The translations under genes and the position numbers were made by a program. 64,000 bases of DNA, taken from positions 169,199-233,198 of the forward strand of contig NZ_VLLA01000013.1 of NCBI RefSeq assembly GCF_007830635.1, given 5' to 3'. The notes beneath the pieces were generated by a model. It was not told the origin of the DNA. It searched no databases and saw only the letters and a program-made list of their open reading frames with translations. Shown in pieces: positions 1 to 7,798 of this stretch (within the stretch, counting starts at the first letter, position 1; each line of letters begins with the position of its first letter). Origin of the DNA: Bradyrhizobium huanghuaihaiense. Lineage in GTDB: Bacteria > Pseudomonadota > Alphaproteobacteria > Rhizobiales > Xanthobacteraceae.

Positions 1-558
1 GAGACGCTCGGCGTGGCGGTCGAACATCGCGAGCCAGATCGCGGTCTTGTAGCCGAAGGTGACCGGCAGCGCCTGCTGCAGATGGGTGCGGCCCGCCATC
101 GGCGTGTCGCGATAGCGCTTGGAGAGGTCTGCGAGGATCTTGCGCAGTTCGGCGATGTCGCGCGCGACGAGCTCGAGTGCGGCGCGCAGTTGCAGCACCA
201 CGGCGGTGTCCATGATGTCCTGCGTGGTCGCGCCCCAATGCACGTAGCGGCCGGCCTCGCCGCACTGCTTCACCATCTGATGCACCAGGGGAAGGATCGG
301 ATAGCCGACGATGTCGGTCTCCTGCCTGAGCAGGTCGAAGTCGAGCGCCGTGACGTTGGTCCTCGCCGCGATCTCATTGGCAGCGTCCTGCGGGATCACG
401 CCGCATGCCGCCTCCGCCTTCGCCAGCGCCACCTCGACCTCGGCATAGCGCCCAACCAGCGCGACGTCGGAAAACACCTCGCGCATCTCGGGCGTGCCGA
501 AGGCATCGCGGAACAGCATGGAGTCGAGCACGGTGGTCGCGGCGTGAAAAGCGGGCAT
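1..558 (-). CDS. Fumarase/aspartase-superfamily lyase, PcaB/PurB-like (N-terminal part)
   Basis: The reverse strand reads without a stop from an ATG at 558 to the window edge, so only the first 186 residues are visible. The protein contains the stretch HWGATTQDIMDTA, which matches the substrate-binding region of 3-carboxy-cis,cis-muconate cycloisomerase and adenylosuccinate lyase relatives, followed by GRTHLQQALPVTFGYK. Family members are homotetrameric cytosolic lyases or cycloisomerases of about 450 residues. The HWGAT and LQQALPVTFG wording looks more like the PcaB branch (protocatechuate catabolism) than housekeeping PurB. The C-terminal signature loop lies outside the window, so the substrate cannot be settled. 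Confidence 0.8.
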   Translation of the reverse strand, partial: MPAFHAATTVLDSMLFRDAFGTPEMREVFSDVALVGRYAEVEVALAKAEAACGVIPQDAANEIAARTNVTALDFDLLRQETDIVGYPILPLVHQMVKQCGEAGRYVHWGATTQDIMDTAVVLQLRAALELVARDIAELRKILADLSKRYRDTPMAGRTHLQQALPVTFGYKTAIWLAMFDRHAERL

Positions 559-665
559 GGGCGTTTCTTCGTGGCTGTTGTTTTGTCTGCGGATAGCTTA
601 CGCGGGTCGCAGTGTTCGGCAATGGACATTCATCGTTCGTCACATGTTCGGTGTGCGTGATCGTT

Positions 666-736
666 CGTAGCCCGCATGAGCGAAGCGATATTCGGGACCA
701 GTCGCCCCGGATATCGCTTCGCTCATCCGTGCTACG
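666..736. repeat. REP-type inverted repeat, family A (copy 1)
   Basis: The outer arms CGTAGCCCGCATGAGCGAAG and CTTCGCTCATCCGTGCTACG are imperfect inverted copies around a short centre. Further copies of this family lie at 1280-1359 and 20634-20720. The copy sits in the 293-bp gap between the lyase start and the BA14K gene; I see nothing else in that gap. Confidence 0.85.
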
Positions 737-851
737 CGCCACTGCACACGGGTCACCACCTTCCTGTCAAAACTTTAATTCAGCGCGCTTGCCCAGTTGC
801 ACTATCACTCGTCATGCGGCGGCTCTCGCGCCGCCTGACGAGGAGACCTCA

Positions 852-1259
852 ATGTTGAAATCGTTTCGCTTCGTTGCTGAAGCTTGTCTGCTTGCAGGCC
901 TGTCGACGGCAACACTGACGAGCGCGTCGGCGGCGCCGATCGGGCAACCGCTGGCGATGACGCACGCGGACCAGGGGCGGGTCGAACAGGTGCGCTGGTA
1001 TGGCCGTCGCGGCTGGGGTTGGGGCGGCGGCGCGTTCGTCGGCGGCCTCGCGGCCGGCGCGATCATCGGCGGCGCGGTGGCCGCACCCCAATATTACGGC
1101 TCACCTTATTATTATGAGCCGGGCTATCCGCCCCCGCCCGCCGCCTATGGACCGCCGCCGGACGGCGACGTGCAGTACTGCATGCAGCGCTACAAATCCT
1201 ACAATCCGAACACCGGGACCTATCTCGGCAATGACGGCCGGCGCCATCCCTGCCCGTAA
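852..1259 (+). CDS. BA14K family secreted protein
   Basis: This encodes a 135-residue protein starting at the ATG at 852, which follows a strong GAGGAGA ribosome site. Residues 1-27 look like a Sec signal peptide. A glycine-rich segment (GGGAFVGGLAAGAIIGGA) that could span or associate with membrane follows, then a Tyr/Pro-rich stretch. The C-terminus has the YCMQRYKSYNPNTGTYLG pattern and GRRHPC that define the BA14K-like family, first described as a Brucella immunoreactive protein. The molecular role of the family is not established. It stands alone and is followed by a hairpin terminator. Confidence 0.85.
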   Translation: MLKSFRFVAEACLLAGLSTATLTSASAAPIGQPLAMTHADQGRVEQVRWYGRRGWGWGGGAFVGGLAAGAIIGGAVAAPQYYGSPYYYEPGYPPPPAAYGPPPDGDVQYCMQRYKSYNPNTGTYLGNDGRRHPCP

Positions 1260-1279
1260 TGTTTCTGATCTCGCAGTCT

Positions 1280-1359
1280 CGTAGCCCGGATGAGCGCAGC
1301 GACATCCGGGGACTGCGCAACGACCGGCCCCGGATGTCGCTTCGCTCATCCGGGCTACG
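1280..1359. repeat. REP-type inverted repeat, family A (copy 2)
   Basis: The arms CGTAGCCCGGATGAGCGCAG and CTTCGCTCATCCGGGCTACG form a long inverted repeat directly after the BA14K stop codon. It is the best-preserved copy of family A in the window. Confidence 0.9.
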
Positions 1360-1369
1360 ATCAGCACCC

Positions 1370-1402
1370 GACAATCTGGCCGGAACGGCCAGATTGTCTT
1401 TT
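1370..1402 (+). terminator. Rho-independent terminator after the BA14K gene
   Basis: A 12-bp stem GACAATCTGGCC / GGCCAGATTGTC with a five-base loop GGAAC is followed by TTTTC. It lies just beyond the family A repeat and would end transcription of the BA14K gene. Confidence 0.75.
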
Positions 1403-1551
1403 CAGGTTGTATTCCTCCTAGAAAATCGCATGGCTGCCATCACGCGATCGTGGTGAACCGGAGAGACCGTTCGGCGGACTCACAGACTTCAAGGCGAAAT
1501 CCATTTTGATTTTTTTATTGCCCGATACCGCTGTGAGATCTGAGTCTCGAC

Positions 1552-3111
1552 GTGCAGTTTCTATTCCGGGATCACCTTCTCGATACTGACCTGCGCGAGC
1601 TGAGCCGCGAGCAGGTTCCCGTTGCCGTGGAACCGCAGGTTTTCGATCTCGTGGTCCATCTCATGGAGAACCGCGACCGGGTGGTCAGCAAGGACGAGCT
1701 GATCGACAAGATCTGGCACGGGCGCAGCGTCTCCGAATCCACCCTGACCAGCCGCATCAACGCGGCCCGCAAGGCGATCGGCGACAATGGCGCGAATCAG
1801 GCGCTGATCCGCACCATCGCGCGCAAGGGATTTCGCTTCGTCGGCGACGTCGAGACCAAGCTCGGCGCGGTCGCACCGGAGATCGGCCGTTTCGTCCAGG
1901 CGCCGCAGGCCGTGCTCGCGCTGCCCGACCGGCCCGCGATCGCCGTGCTGCCCTTCACCAACATGAGCGGCGACCGCGAGCAGGATTATTTCTCCGACGG
2001 CATCAGCGAGGACATCATCACCGCGCTGTCGAAGCTGCGCTGGTTCTTCGTCATCGCGCGCAACTCCTCCTTCGTCTACAAGGGCCGCGCCGTGCACATC
2101 CACGAGGTCGCGCGCGAGCTCGGCGTGCGCTACGTGGTGGAAGGCAGCGTGCGACGAAGCGGCGACCGCCTGCGCGTCTCGGCCCAGCTCAACGACGTCT
2201 CGACCGGCAGCCATCTCTGGGCCGAGCGCTACGACCGCGAGCTTGCCGACATCTTCGCCGTGCAGGACGAGATCACCGAGGCGATCGTCGCCGCGATCGA
2301 GCCGCAGCTCTATGCTGCCGAGAGCTTTCGCGCCCAGCAAAAGCCGCCGGGCAGCCTCGACGCCTGGGGCCTCCTGATGCGCGGGCTGTCGCATTACTGG
2401 CGCATCACCCGCGAGGACAATGCGACGGCGCAAGGACTGCTGGAGAAGGCCGTCGCGATCGACCCGGCCTATGGCAAGGCGCTGGGCCTGCTCGCGACCA
2501 GCCACATCTTCGGCGCGCATATGGGCTGGGCCGACATGGCTGCGACCGTGCCGGTCGCCGAACGCGCTGCGCTCGCGGCGGTGGAGGCCGATCGCGAGGA
2601 TGCCTTCGCCCACCACGGCCTCGCCTATACCTATCTGTTCCGCCGCCGTTTCGACGACGCGCTGGCCGAGTTCGAGCTGACCTTGCGGCTCAATCCGAAC
2701 TTCGCGATGGCGCACGCCTTCCACGGTGTGACGCTGTGCTACGCGGGACGATGGCAGGACGGCGATGCCGCCGCGCGGCGCGCGCTGCGGCTGAGCCCGC
2801 GCGATCCGCTCGCGGCGATCTATTGCGGCGTTGCCGCCTATGCCCAGTTCATCGGCCGCAACTACGAGCAGTCGATGCAGATGGCACGGGAATCGATGCG
2901 GCAGCGCGCCGATTTCGTCGGCGCCCATCGCGTGCTGACCGCCGCCGCCGGCATGTCGGGAGATCCCGGGCTCGCTGCGTCCGCGCTGGAAGGCCTGCGC
3001 CGCACCCAGCCCGGCATCTCGCTCGCCTGGATCACGCGCGAGCTGCCGATGCTGCGGGAGGAAGACCGCGAACATTACCTGGAAGGATTGCGGCGCGCGG
3101 GGATGAGGTAG
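1552..3111 (+). CDS. Winged-helix / TolB-like / TPR regulator, paralogue 1
   Basis: A 519-residue protein whose most likely start is GTG at 1552; the paralogue at 4721 also starts GTG at the matching residue. Residues 1-100 form an OmpR/PhoB-type DNA-binding winged helix (ending RTIARKGFRFVGDV). Residues about 125-245 are the TolB-like domain seen in CadC/adenylate-cyclase-associated proteins (RPAIAVLPFTNMSGD, ISEDIITALSKL, AERYDRELADIFAVQDEI). The rest is TPR-like helical repeat. There is no receiver and no membrane segment, unlike CadC, so it is probably a soluble one-component regulator with an unknown signal. Its nearest downstream neighbours on the opposite strand are the GFA gene and mddA. 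Confidence 0.8.
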   Translation: MQFLFRDHLLDTDLRELSREQVPVAVEPQVFDLVVHLMENRDRVVSKDELIDKIWHGRSVSESTLTSRINAARKAIGDNGANQALIRTIARKGFRFVGDVETKLGAVAPEIGRFVQAPQAVLALPDRPAIAVLPFTNMSGDREQDYFSDGISEDIITALSKLRWFFVIARNSSFVYKGRAVHIHEVARELGVRYVVEGSVRRSGDRLRVSAQLNDVSTGSHLWAERYDRELADIFAVQDEITEAIVAAIEPQLYAAESFRAQQKPPGSLDAWGLLMRGLSHYWRITREDNATAQGLLEKAVAIDPAYGKALGLLATSHIFGAHMGWADMAATVPVAERAALAAVEADREDAFAHHGLAYTYLFRRRFDDALAEFELTLRLNPNFAMAHAFHGVTLCYAGRWQDGDAAARRALRLSPRDPLAAIYCGVAAYAQFIGRNYEQSMQMARESMRQRADFVGAHRVLTAAAGMSGDPGLAASALEGLRRTQPGISLAWITRELPMLREEDREHYLEGLRRAGMR

Positions 3112-3118
3112 TCGTTCA

Positions 3119-3278
3119 CCCTCCCCTGGAGGAGGAGGGTCGGCTCGCATCTGGGCGCAGCGAAGATGAGAGACGGGGTGGGGTGACGGTCTCTCCACAA
3201 CGAACACTGCCCGTGTTGAGAGATCACCCCACCCCGCTCGCGCTTCGCGCGATCGACCCTCCCCCTCCAGGGGAGGGT
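3119..3278. repeat. REP-type inverted repeat, family C (intact copy)
   Basis: The outer arms are CCCTCCCCTGGAGGAGGAGG and its inverted partner ending CTCCAGGGGAGGGTAA. Inner arms GACGGGGTGGGGTGA and TCACCCCACCCCG are also inverted. A near-identical intact element is at 23925-24087 and an interrupted one at 6287-6495. It fills the convergent gap between the regulator and the GFA gene. Confidence 0.9.
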
Positions 3279-3288
3279 AAGAACGAGC

Positions 3289-3711
3289 CTACTCCTGCAT
3301 CATCTCGCCGCTGCCGCCGAACTCGGCCGGGAAATCCTTCAGCTTGGGCAGGCCGTCGCGCATCGGCAACACGGCCTCGGCGTAATTGACGTGGACGCCG
3401 GGCGTGAAGGCGAGCGTGGGAATGGTGGCGGTGAAGACGTCGATGAGGCCGAGCGGCGGATGATTGGTCATCAGATGGCCGCCGCACTTCCTGCAAAATT
3501 TGCGCTGGCTGAGCGGCGTCTTGGCGAAAGTCTCGACATGCTGGGCGCCCTCGGTGATGCGCACGGCTTCGGGCTTCCACAGGCTGAAGGCGTTCACCGG
3601 TCCGCCGGACCAGGAGCGGCAGGAGCGGCAATGGCAATAGCCCATCGCCTCCGGCGCGCCCGTGACCTCGACCGTGACCGCGCCGCAGAAGCAGTTTCCG
3701 ACATGTTTCAT
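3289..3711 (-). CDS. GFA-domain (CENP-V/GFA) zinc protein
   Basis: A 140-residue protein beginning MKHVGNCFCGAVTVEV. I chose the ATG at 3711 because GGAG lies just upstream and the conserved fold begins there; a longer in-frame reading to 3783 adds nothing recognisable. The cysteines CFCG, CHCRSC and CRKCGGH are the zinc-binding set of the glutathione-dependent formaldehyde-activating/centromere-V family. Members may be glutathione S-(hydroxymethyl)transferases, but most have no proven activity. It lies 87 bp downstream of mddA on the same strand and may be cotranscribed with it, which would join two C1/thiol-related functions. Confidence 0.85.
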   Translation of the reverse strand: MKHVGNCFCGAVTVEVTGAPEAMGYCHCRSCRSWSGGPVNAFSLWKPEAVRITEGAQHVETFAKTPLSQRKFCRKCGGHLMTNHPPLGLIDVFTATIPTLAFTPGVHVNYAEAVLPMRDGLPKLKDFPAEFGGSGEMMQE

Positions 3712-3798
3712 TTGGTCGTCTCCATGATGAGGGATCGATATCGCGTGTCGGGGCGCCATGCGTCCTCCTTTCGGTGGACGCATGGCGCGAGGCGGAGA

Positions 3799-4587
3799 CT
3801 ATACTGATCTGCGCCAGGGAATAAGCATCGACACCCGTTGTTTGTACTGCCGGTACTCGTCGCCGAAGAGCTCGACGAGGTCGTGCTCCTCCAGCGCGAT
3901 GCCGACGAAGATGTAGATCGTGGTCACGGCCGCGAACAGCAGATGGCCTACAGTCATGACCGGCGCCGCCCAGAACGCGATGATGAAACCGAGATAGATC
4001 GGATGGCGAACGAACTTGTAGAGCAGCGGCGTCTTGAAACGCGGCGGCGCGGCTTCCCTGCCGACGAGATGATCGGTCACCTGGGACAGGCCGAACAATT
4101 CGAAATGGTTGATGATGAAGGTCGAGGTGAACACCAGCACCCAGCCCGCGAAGGACAGCGTGACCACCGTCACGGCAAGATCCGGGTTCTCGACCTCCCA
4201 TATGACCGTGGGCAGCGGACGCCACTGCCAGAACAGGAGGAGCAATGAAAGGCTCGCGAACAACACATAGGTCGAGCGCTCGACCGGCTTGGGGACGAAC
4301 TGCGTCCACCACGCCTTGAATTGTTGACGCGCCATCACGCTATGTTGAACCGCAAATAGCGACATCAGCAGCAGATTGATGATGACCGCGCGAAAGACGG
4401 GCGCTTCGGCTCCGGTGTCGATGGTCTTCGGCACCATCACCCCCATGACGAAGCCGATGGCGTAGAGAACGGTGACGAAAAAGACGAGATATGCCGCAAT
4501 TCCGTACAGAAAGGCGATGAACCTGAAAATGCGCGAGCCCGCAACCTCCGGGCCGATGGAATGAACCTGGTGATCAAGTTGGGTCAT
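3799..4587 (-). CDS. mddA: Methanethiol S-methyltransferase (MddA-like membrane protein)
   Basis: A 262-residue integral membrane protein starting at the ATG at 4587, which has a GGAG site. It has about five to six hydrophobic segments. The C-terminal part contains RHPIYLGFIIAFWAAP and EEHDLVELFGDEYRQYKQRV, the pattern of the MddA/NnrU/isoprenylcysteine methyltransferase-like superfamily. MddA transfers a methyl group from SAM to methanethiol to make dimethyl sulphide, and to my recollection Bradyrhizobium MddA activity has been shown. The gene is divergent from the TPR regulator at 4721, with a tandem repeat in the shared promoter region. The alternative is an NnrU-type protein of unknown role. 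Confidence 0.75.
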   Translation of the reverse strand: MTQLDHQVHSIGPEVAGSRIFRFIAFLYGIAAYLVFFVTVLYAIGFVMGVMVPKTIDTGAEAPVFRAVIINLLLMSLFAVQHSVMARQQFKAWWTQFVPKPVERSTYVLFASLSLLLLFWQWRPLPTVIWEVENPDLAVTVVTLSFAGWVLVFTSTFIINHFELFGLSQVTDHLVGREAAPPRFKTPLLYKFVRHPIYLGFIIAFWAAPVMTVGHLLFAAVTTIYIFVGIALEEHDLVELFGDEYRQYKQRVSMLIPWRRSV

Positions 4588-4671
4588 AGAACGCTCCGTT
4601 GTGCCGAGGCATCGGCACTGTTTGGTCTTCGCACCATGCCGGATCGGACGTCCCTCGACTTTCGCGGGGGG

Positions 4672-4714
4672 TTGATTTTCGCCTGAGACGACTTTGATTT
4701 TTGCTTGAGACGAC
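4672..4714. promoter_or_regulatory. Tandem 21-bp direct repeat between mddA and regulator 2
   Basis: Two nearly identical copies (TTGATTTT, C or T, GC, C or T, TGAGACGAC) occupy 4672-4692 and 4694-4714, a period of 22 bp or about two helical turns. They differ at two positions and end six bases before the GTG of the regulator. Tandem direct repeats are the usual target form of OmpR-type winged helices, so this is a candidate operator for the divergent pair. Binding is inference. Confidence 0.55.
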
Positions 4715-4720
4715 AGAAAC

Positions 4721-6271
4721 GTGCGATTTTGCTTTGAAAACAACGTGCTGGACGGCGATCTGCGGGAGCTCACCTGCGGCGGGGCGGCCGTGCCGTTGCA
4801 GCCGCAGGTGTTCGATCTCCTGCTTTACCTGGTCGCGGAGCGCGCCCGGGTGGTCAGCAAGGATGACCTGATCAGCCAGATCTGGAGCGACCGCATCGTC
4901 TCGGATTCCGCCCTGAACAGCCGCATCAACGCCGCGCGCAAGGCGCTGGGCGACGACGGAGCGACCCAGCGGCTGATCAAGACCATTCCGCGCAAGGGCT
5001 TTCGTTTCGTCGGCGACGTCAGGGAAGACGTGGCGGCCGCGCCGGTGCCAGCTGAACCCGGCACAGCCCGGCCGCGCGCAGTGACGGACCGCCCGGCGAT
5101 CGCGGTGCTTGCCTTCGAGAACATGAGCGGCGATCCCGCGCAGGACTATTTTGGCGACGGAATCAGCGAGGACATCCTCACGGCGCTGTCGAGGCAGCGC
5201 TGGTTCATGGTGATCGCCCGCAACTCGTCCTTCACCTACAAGGGTCGCGCGGTCCACATCAGGCAGATCGCCGAGGAGCTCGGTGTCCGCTACATCGTCG
5301 AGGGCAGCGTGCGCAAGGCGGACAACCGGGTGCGCATCACCGCGCAGCTCAACGACGCCACGTCGGGCAGCCATCTCTGGGCCGAGCGCTACGACCGCGA
5401 GCTCGTCGACGTCTTCGCCGTGCAGGACGAGATCACCAACGCGATCGTCGCGGCGATCGAGCCGCAGATCCACGCCGCGGAGAATTTTCGCAGCCATCGC
5501 AAGCCGCCCGCGAGCCTGGACGCCTGGGATCTCTTGATGCGCGCGCTGTCGCATTACTGGCGCGTGACCCGGCAGGATCACGAGGCCGCGAAGACGCTGC
5601 TCGAGCGCGCGATCGCGATCGATCCGAATTATGGCCAGGCGCTGTCGGTGCTGGCCGTGAACGACATGTTCGGCGTGCATCTCGGCTGGGCCGAGCTGAC
5701 CGCGGTTGCCCCGGCCGCGGAAACCGCCGCGCTCAAAGCGGTGCGCTGCGACCATGAGGATGCCTGGGCGCACGCCGCGCTCGGCAGCGTCTACTTCTCG
5801 ACCCGCAGGCTTGCGGACGCGTTGTCCGAGTTCGAGCAGGCCCTCGCGCTCAATCCGAACTTCTCGCTGGCGCAAGGCTACCACGCGCTGGCGCTGTCCT
5901 ATGCCGGACGTTCCGGGGATTCATTCGAGGCGGCGCAGAAGGCGATCCGGCTCTCACCACGCGATCCGTCGCTGGCGATCTATCACGGCATCGCCGGCTA
6001 TGCGCGCTTCACCGAGCGGCAGTATGACGAAGCCATCGCGCTCGCGCGCGAAGCGATCCGCCACCGCGGCGACCTCACCGGCGCCTACCGCGTTCTCGCC
6101 GTTTCGGCCGGCATGACCGGCGATAGCGCGCTCGCAGAGATGGCGCTCGACGAGCTCCGCCGCACCCAGCCGGGCATCTCGCTGCACTGGATCGCGACGA
6201 AACTGCCGTGGGCCAGCGACGCCGATCGCGAGCACTATCTGGAGGGATTCAGACGAGCGGGGTTGCGGTGA
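4721..6271 (+). CDS. Winged-helix / TolB-like / TPR regulator, paralogue 2
   Basis: A 516-residue protein starting GTG at 4721 with the same architecture as the gene at 1552: a winged helix in residues 1-100 (IPRKGFRFVGDV), a TolB-like domain from about 125 to 245 (RPAIAVLAFENMSGD, ERYDRELVDVFAVQDEI), then TPR-like repeats. The two proteins align end to end with long identical runs, so they are tandem paralogues separated by the GFA and mddA genes. It lacks receiver and membrane segments. Its divergent position to mddA suggests it controls mddA, itself or both. The signal is unknown. Confidence 0.8.
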   Translation: MRFCFENNVLDGDLRELTCGGAAVPLQPQVFDLLLYLVAERARVVSKDDLISQIWSDRIVSDSALNSRINAARKALGDDGATQRLIKTIPRKGFRFVGDVREDVAAAPVPAEPGTARPRAVTDRPAIAVLAFENMSGDPAQDYFGDGISEDILTALSRQRWFMVIARNSSFTYKGRAVHIRQIAEELGVRYIVEGSVRKADNRVRITAQLNDATSGSHLWAERYDRELVDVFAVQDEITNAIVAAIEPQIHAAENFRSHRKPPASLDAWDLLMRALSHYWRVTRQDHEAAKTLLERAIAIDPNYGQALSVLAVNDMFGVHLGWAELTAVAPAAETAALKAVRCDHEDAWAHAALGSVYFSTRRLADALSEFEQALALNPNFSLAQGYHALALSYAGRSGDSFEAAQKAIRLSPRDPSLAIYHGIAGYARFTERQYDEAIALAREAIRHRGDLTGAYRVLAVSAGMTGDSALAEMALDELRRTQPGISLHWIATKLPWASDADREHYLEGFRRAGLR

Positions 6272-6286
6272 GGCGCGACGCTGCTC

Positions 6287-6495
6287 TTACCCTCCCCTCC
6301 ACAATCGTAGGGTGGGCAAAGGCGCATTTGCGCCGTGCCCACCATCGATCCAATACCGCTAATGAAGAGGTGGGCACGCTTCGCTTTGCCCACCCTACGA
6401 TATCTATGGGCGTCGACAGAAACTGCCCGTGTTGAGAGATCACCCCACCCCGCTCGCGCTGCGCGCGATCGACCCTCCCCCTCCAGGGGAGGGTA
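6287..6495. repeat. Family C repeat interrupted by a family B repeat
   Basis: Bases 6287-6300 (TTACCCTCCCCTCC) match the left end of family C. Bases 6421-6495 (AACTGCCCGTGTTGAGAGAT onward) match its right half, as seen intact at 3119-3278 and 23925-24087. The middle of family C is replaced by a complete family B element at 6306-6399. The arrangement looks like insertion of one repeat into another with loss of the centre. Confidence 0.8.
6306..6399. repeat. REP-type inverted repeat, family B (copy 1)
   Basis: The ends CGTAGGGTGGGCAAAGGCGC and GCTTTGCCCACCCTACG are inverted, with inner GTGCCCACC / GGTGGGCAC arms. Other copies are at 36388-36491, 36561-36650 and 46081-46173. Confidence 0.9.
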
Positions 6496-6522
6496 AGAGC
6501 GGAGGGTAAGAGCGTGGCGGCG

Positions 6523-7002
6523 CTACGCCCTCTTCCGGCGCAGATGGACGATGACGTCGAGCCGCGCGATCTCGTGGCCGGGAAGCGCCTCGGGCATCCT
6601 GGCGAAGGCGAGGCCGTCGGCGACATCGAGCAGCACATCCTCGCCTTCGAGGTAGAAGTGCGGATGCACCGATGTGTCGGTGTCGAAGAACGACTTGATG
6701 CCGTCGGCGGCGATCCGGCGCAACAGGCCGGCTTCCGTGAACTGGTTCAGGGTGTTGTAGACGGTCGCGAGCGACAGATAGGCGTTCGCCGCCATCGCCT
6801 CTTCATAAAGGCTCTCTGCGGTGACGTGACGGTGGCCGCGCAGGAACAGCAACTGGCCGAGCGCAAGGCGCTGGCGGGTCGGCCGCAGGCCGGCATCGAC
6901 GAGCAATTGCAGACAGTGCTGCATGCCCTCATCGACCTCCGGTCCGGCGACATCGGGGCCGCTGTCGTCGCACGCAGGAATATTCGTGACCTGGATGTCC
7001 AT
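6523..7002 (-). CDS. irr: Irr-like Fur-family regulator
   Basis: A 159-residue Fur-superfamily protein read from the ATG at 7002. The segments AGLRPTRQRLALGQLLF, VTAESLYEEA, LSLATVYNTLNQFTEAGLLRRI and the C-terminal EIARLDVIVHLRRKR follow Bradyrhizobium Irr closely. Irr represses or activates haem and iron genes according to haem status. Two features differ from classical B. japonicum Irr: the N-terminal Cys-Pro haem regulatory motif is absent (CLQLL replaces it), and the triple-His motif reads HPH. It is therefore probably an Irr paralogue of the type lacking the HRM. A perfect FixK/FNR-type box lies 86 bp upstream. Confidence 0.85.
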   Translation of the reverse strand: MDIQVTNIPACDDSGPDVAGPEVDEGMQHCLQLLVDAGLRPTRQRLALGQLLFLRGHRHVTAESLYEEAMAANAYLSLATVYNTLNQFTEAGLLRRIAADGIKSFFDTDTSVHPHFYLEGEDVLLDVADGLAFARMPEALPGHEIARLDVIVHLRRKRA

Positions 7003-7087
7003 CGATCGTCTCACGTCTGCAAGAACCAGGACGCGCAACACGACATCCCGCCAGTTGCTATTGGATCGCAGAAGCGGCGATTTGGCT

Positions 7088-7101
7088 TTGATCGGGATCA
7101 A
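7088..7101. promoter_or_regulatory. FixK/FNR box upstream of the irr-like gene
   Basis: TTGATCGGGATCAA is a perfect match to TTGA-N6-TCAA, the rhizobial FixK2/FNR site. The identical 14-mer precedes hemA at 22539-22552. It lies in the gap between the DUF2147 stop and the irr-like start, so the irr-like gene is the only plausible target. Confidence 0.7.
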
Positions 7102-7200
7102 ATTTGGCGCCGACCCGCCACTGACCTATCGCCAGGCGGTCCGGTTTATTCCCAGCCAGAATGTCCCCGGTATCGACGGGCGCTGCGGACGTCCTGACGG

Positions 7201-7770
7201 TTACTTCGCTTTCACCTGGATCGGCTTCGGGGCCGGCACCGCCGCCCATTCCTTGTCGGCGCGCGGGCCGTTGAGATCGCCGGTCAGGCCGACGAGCTGG
7301 CCAGGCAGCACGTCGAGGGTCTGCTGCCAGGTCTGGGTCTGGCACAGGAATTTGATGAGGCAGCCTTTCAGCTTCAGGCGATCGGCGGATTCGCGCCAGA
7401 GCGAGACCGAGTAGAACTTGCCGTCCTCGGCATTGTAGATGTCGCCGGCAAACCGTCCCTCCGGCGTCGCCTGCAGGCCCATGATGAGCTGGTGACCGAG
7501 CAGCGTGCGGGCACGCTTGTCCGCATCAGGATTTTCCTTGTCGCGATAGGGCTGGCCGCGCTTGTCGACCGGCTCCTTCATCCAGACGATGAAGCCGCAG
7601 ATGCGGTCGCGCGCCGGGCCGCAGCGCTCGAGCCGGATACGGGCGCGGCCGTCCTCGACGAGCCATGTGCCGCTGGGATCGGCCGGGGCGGCCGCGCCGG
7701 CGCGGCCACCGATGATCATCATCACGACGGTGATCGCCACGCGCAGCACGAAGCGAAGGAGAAGGTTCAT
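7201..7770 (-). CDS. DUF2147 family exported protein
   Basis: A 189-residue protein with an N-terminal signal peptide or anchor (about residues 1-27). It is followed by DPSGTWLVEDGRARIRLERC, then GFIVWMKEPVDKRGQPYRD, the pattern of DUF2147 proteins. These small periplasmic beta-rich proteins have no established activity. Cysteines at CGPARDRICG and CLIKFLC could form disulphides. It lies 28 bp downstream of the lipoprotein gene at 7799 on the same strand and is probably cotranscribed with it. Confidence 0.8.
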   Translation of the reverse strand: MNLLLRFVLRVAITVVMMIIGGRAGAAAPADPSGTWLVEDGRARIRLERCGPARDRICGFIVWMKEPVDKRGQPYRDKENPDADKRARTLLGHQLIMGLQATPEGRFAGDIYNAEDGKFYSVSLWRESADRLKLKGCLIKFLCQTQTWQQTLDVLPGQLVGLTGDLNGPRADKEWAAVPAPKPIQVKAK

Positions 7771-7798
7771 CTCAATGCCTTTCGTTGAGGAGGCCGCG

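Noticed and set aside
1561..3207. A 548-residue antisense open frame opposite the first TPR regulator
   Set aside because: It lies on the other strand of a well-supported gene, has no family motif and has the Arg/Gly/Asp-rich composition of frame shadows in GC-rich DNA.
3116..6500. CRISPR-like array from recurring palindromes
   Set aside because: The repeats are irregularly spaced, differ in family and have no unique equal-length spacers.
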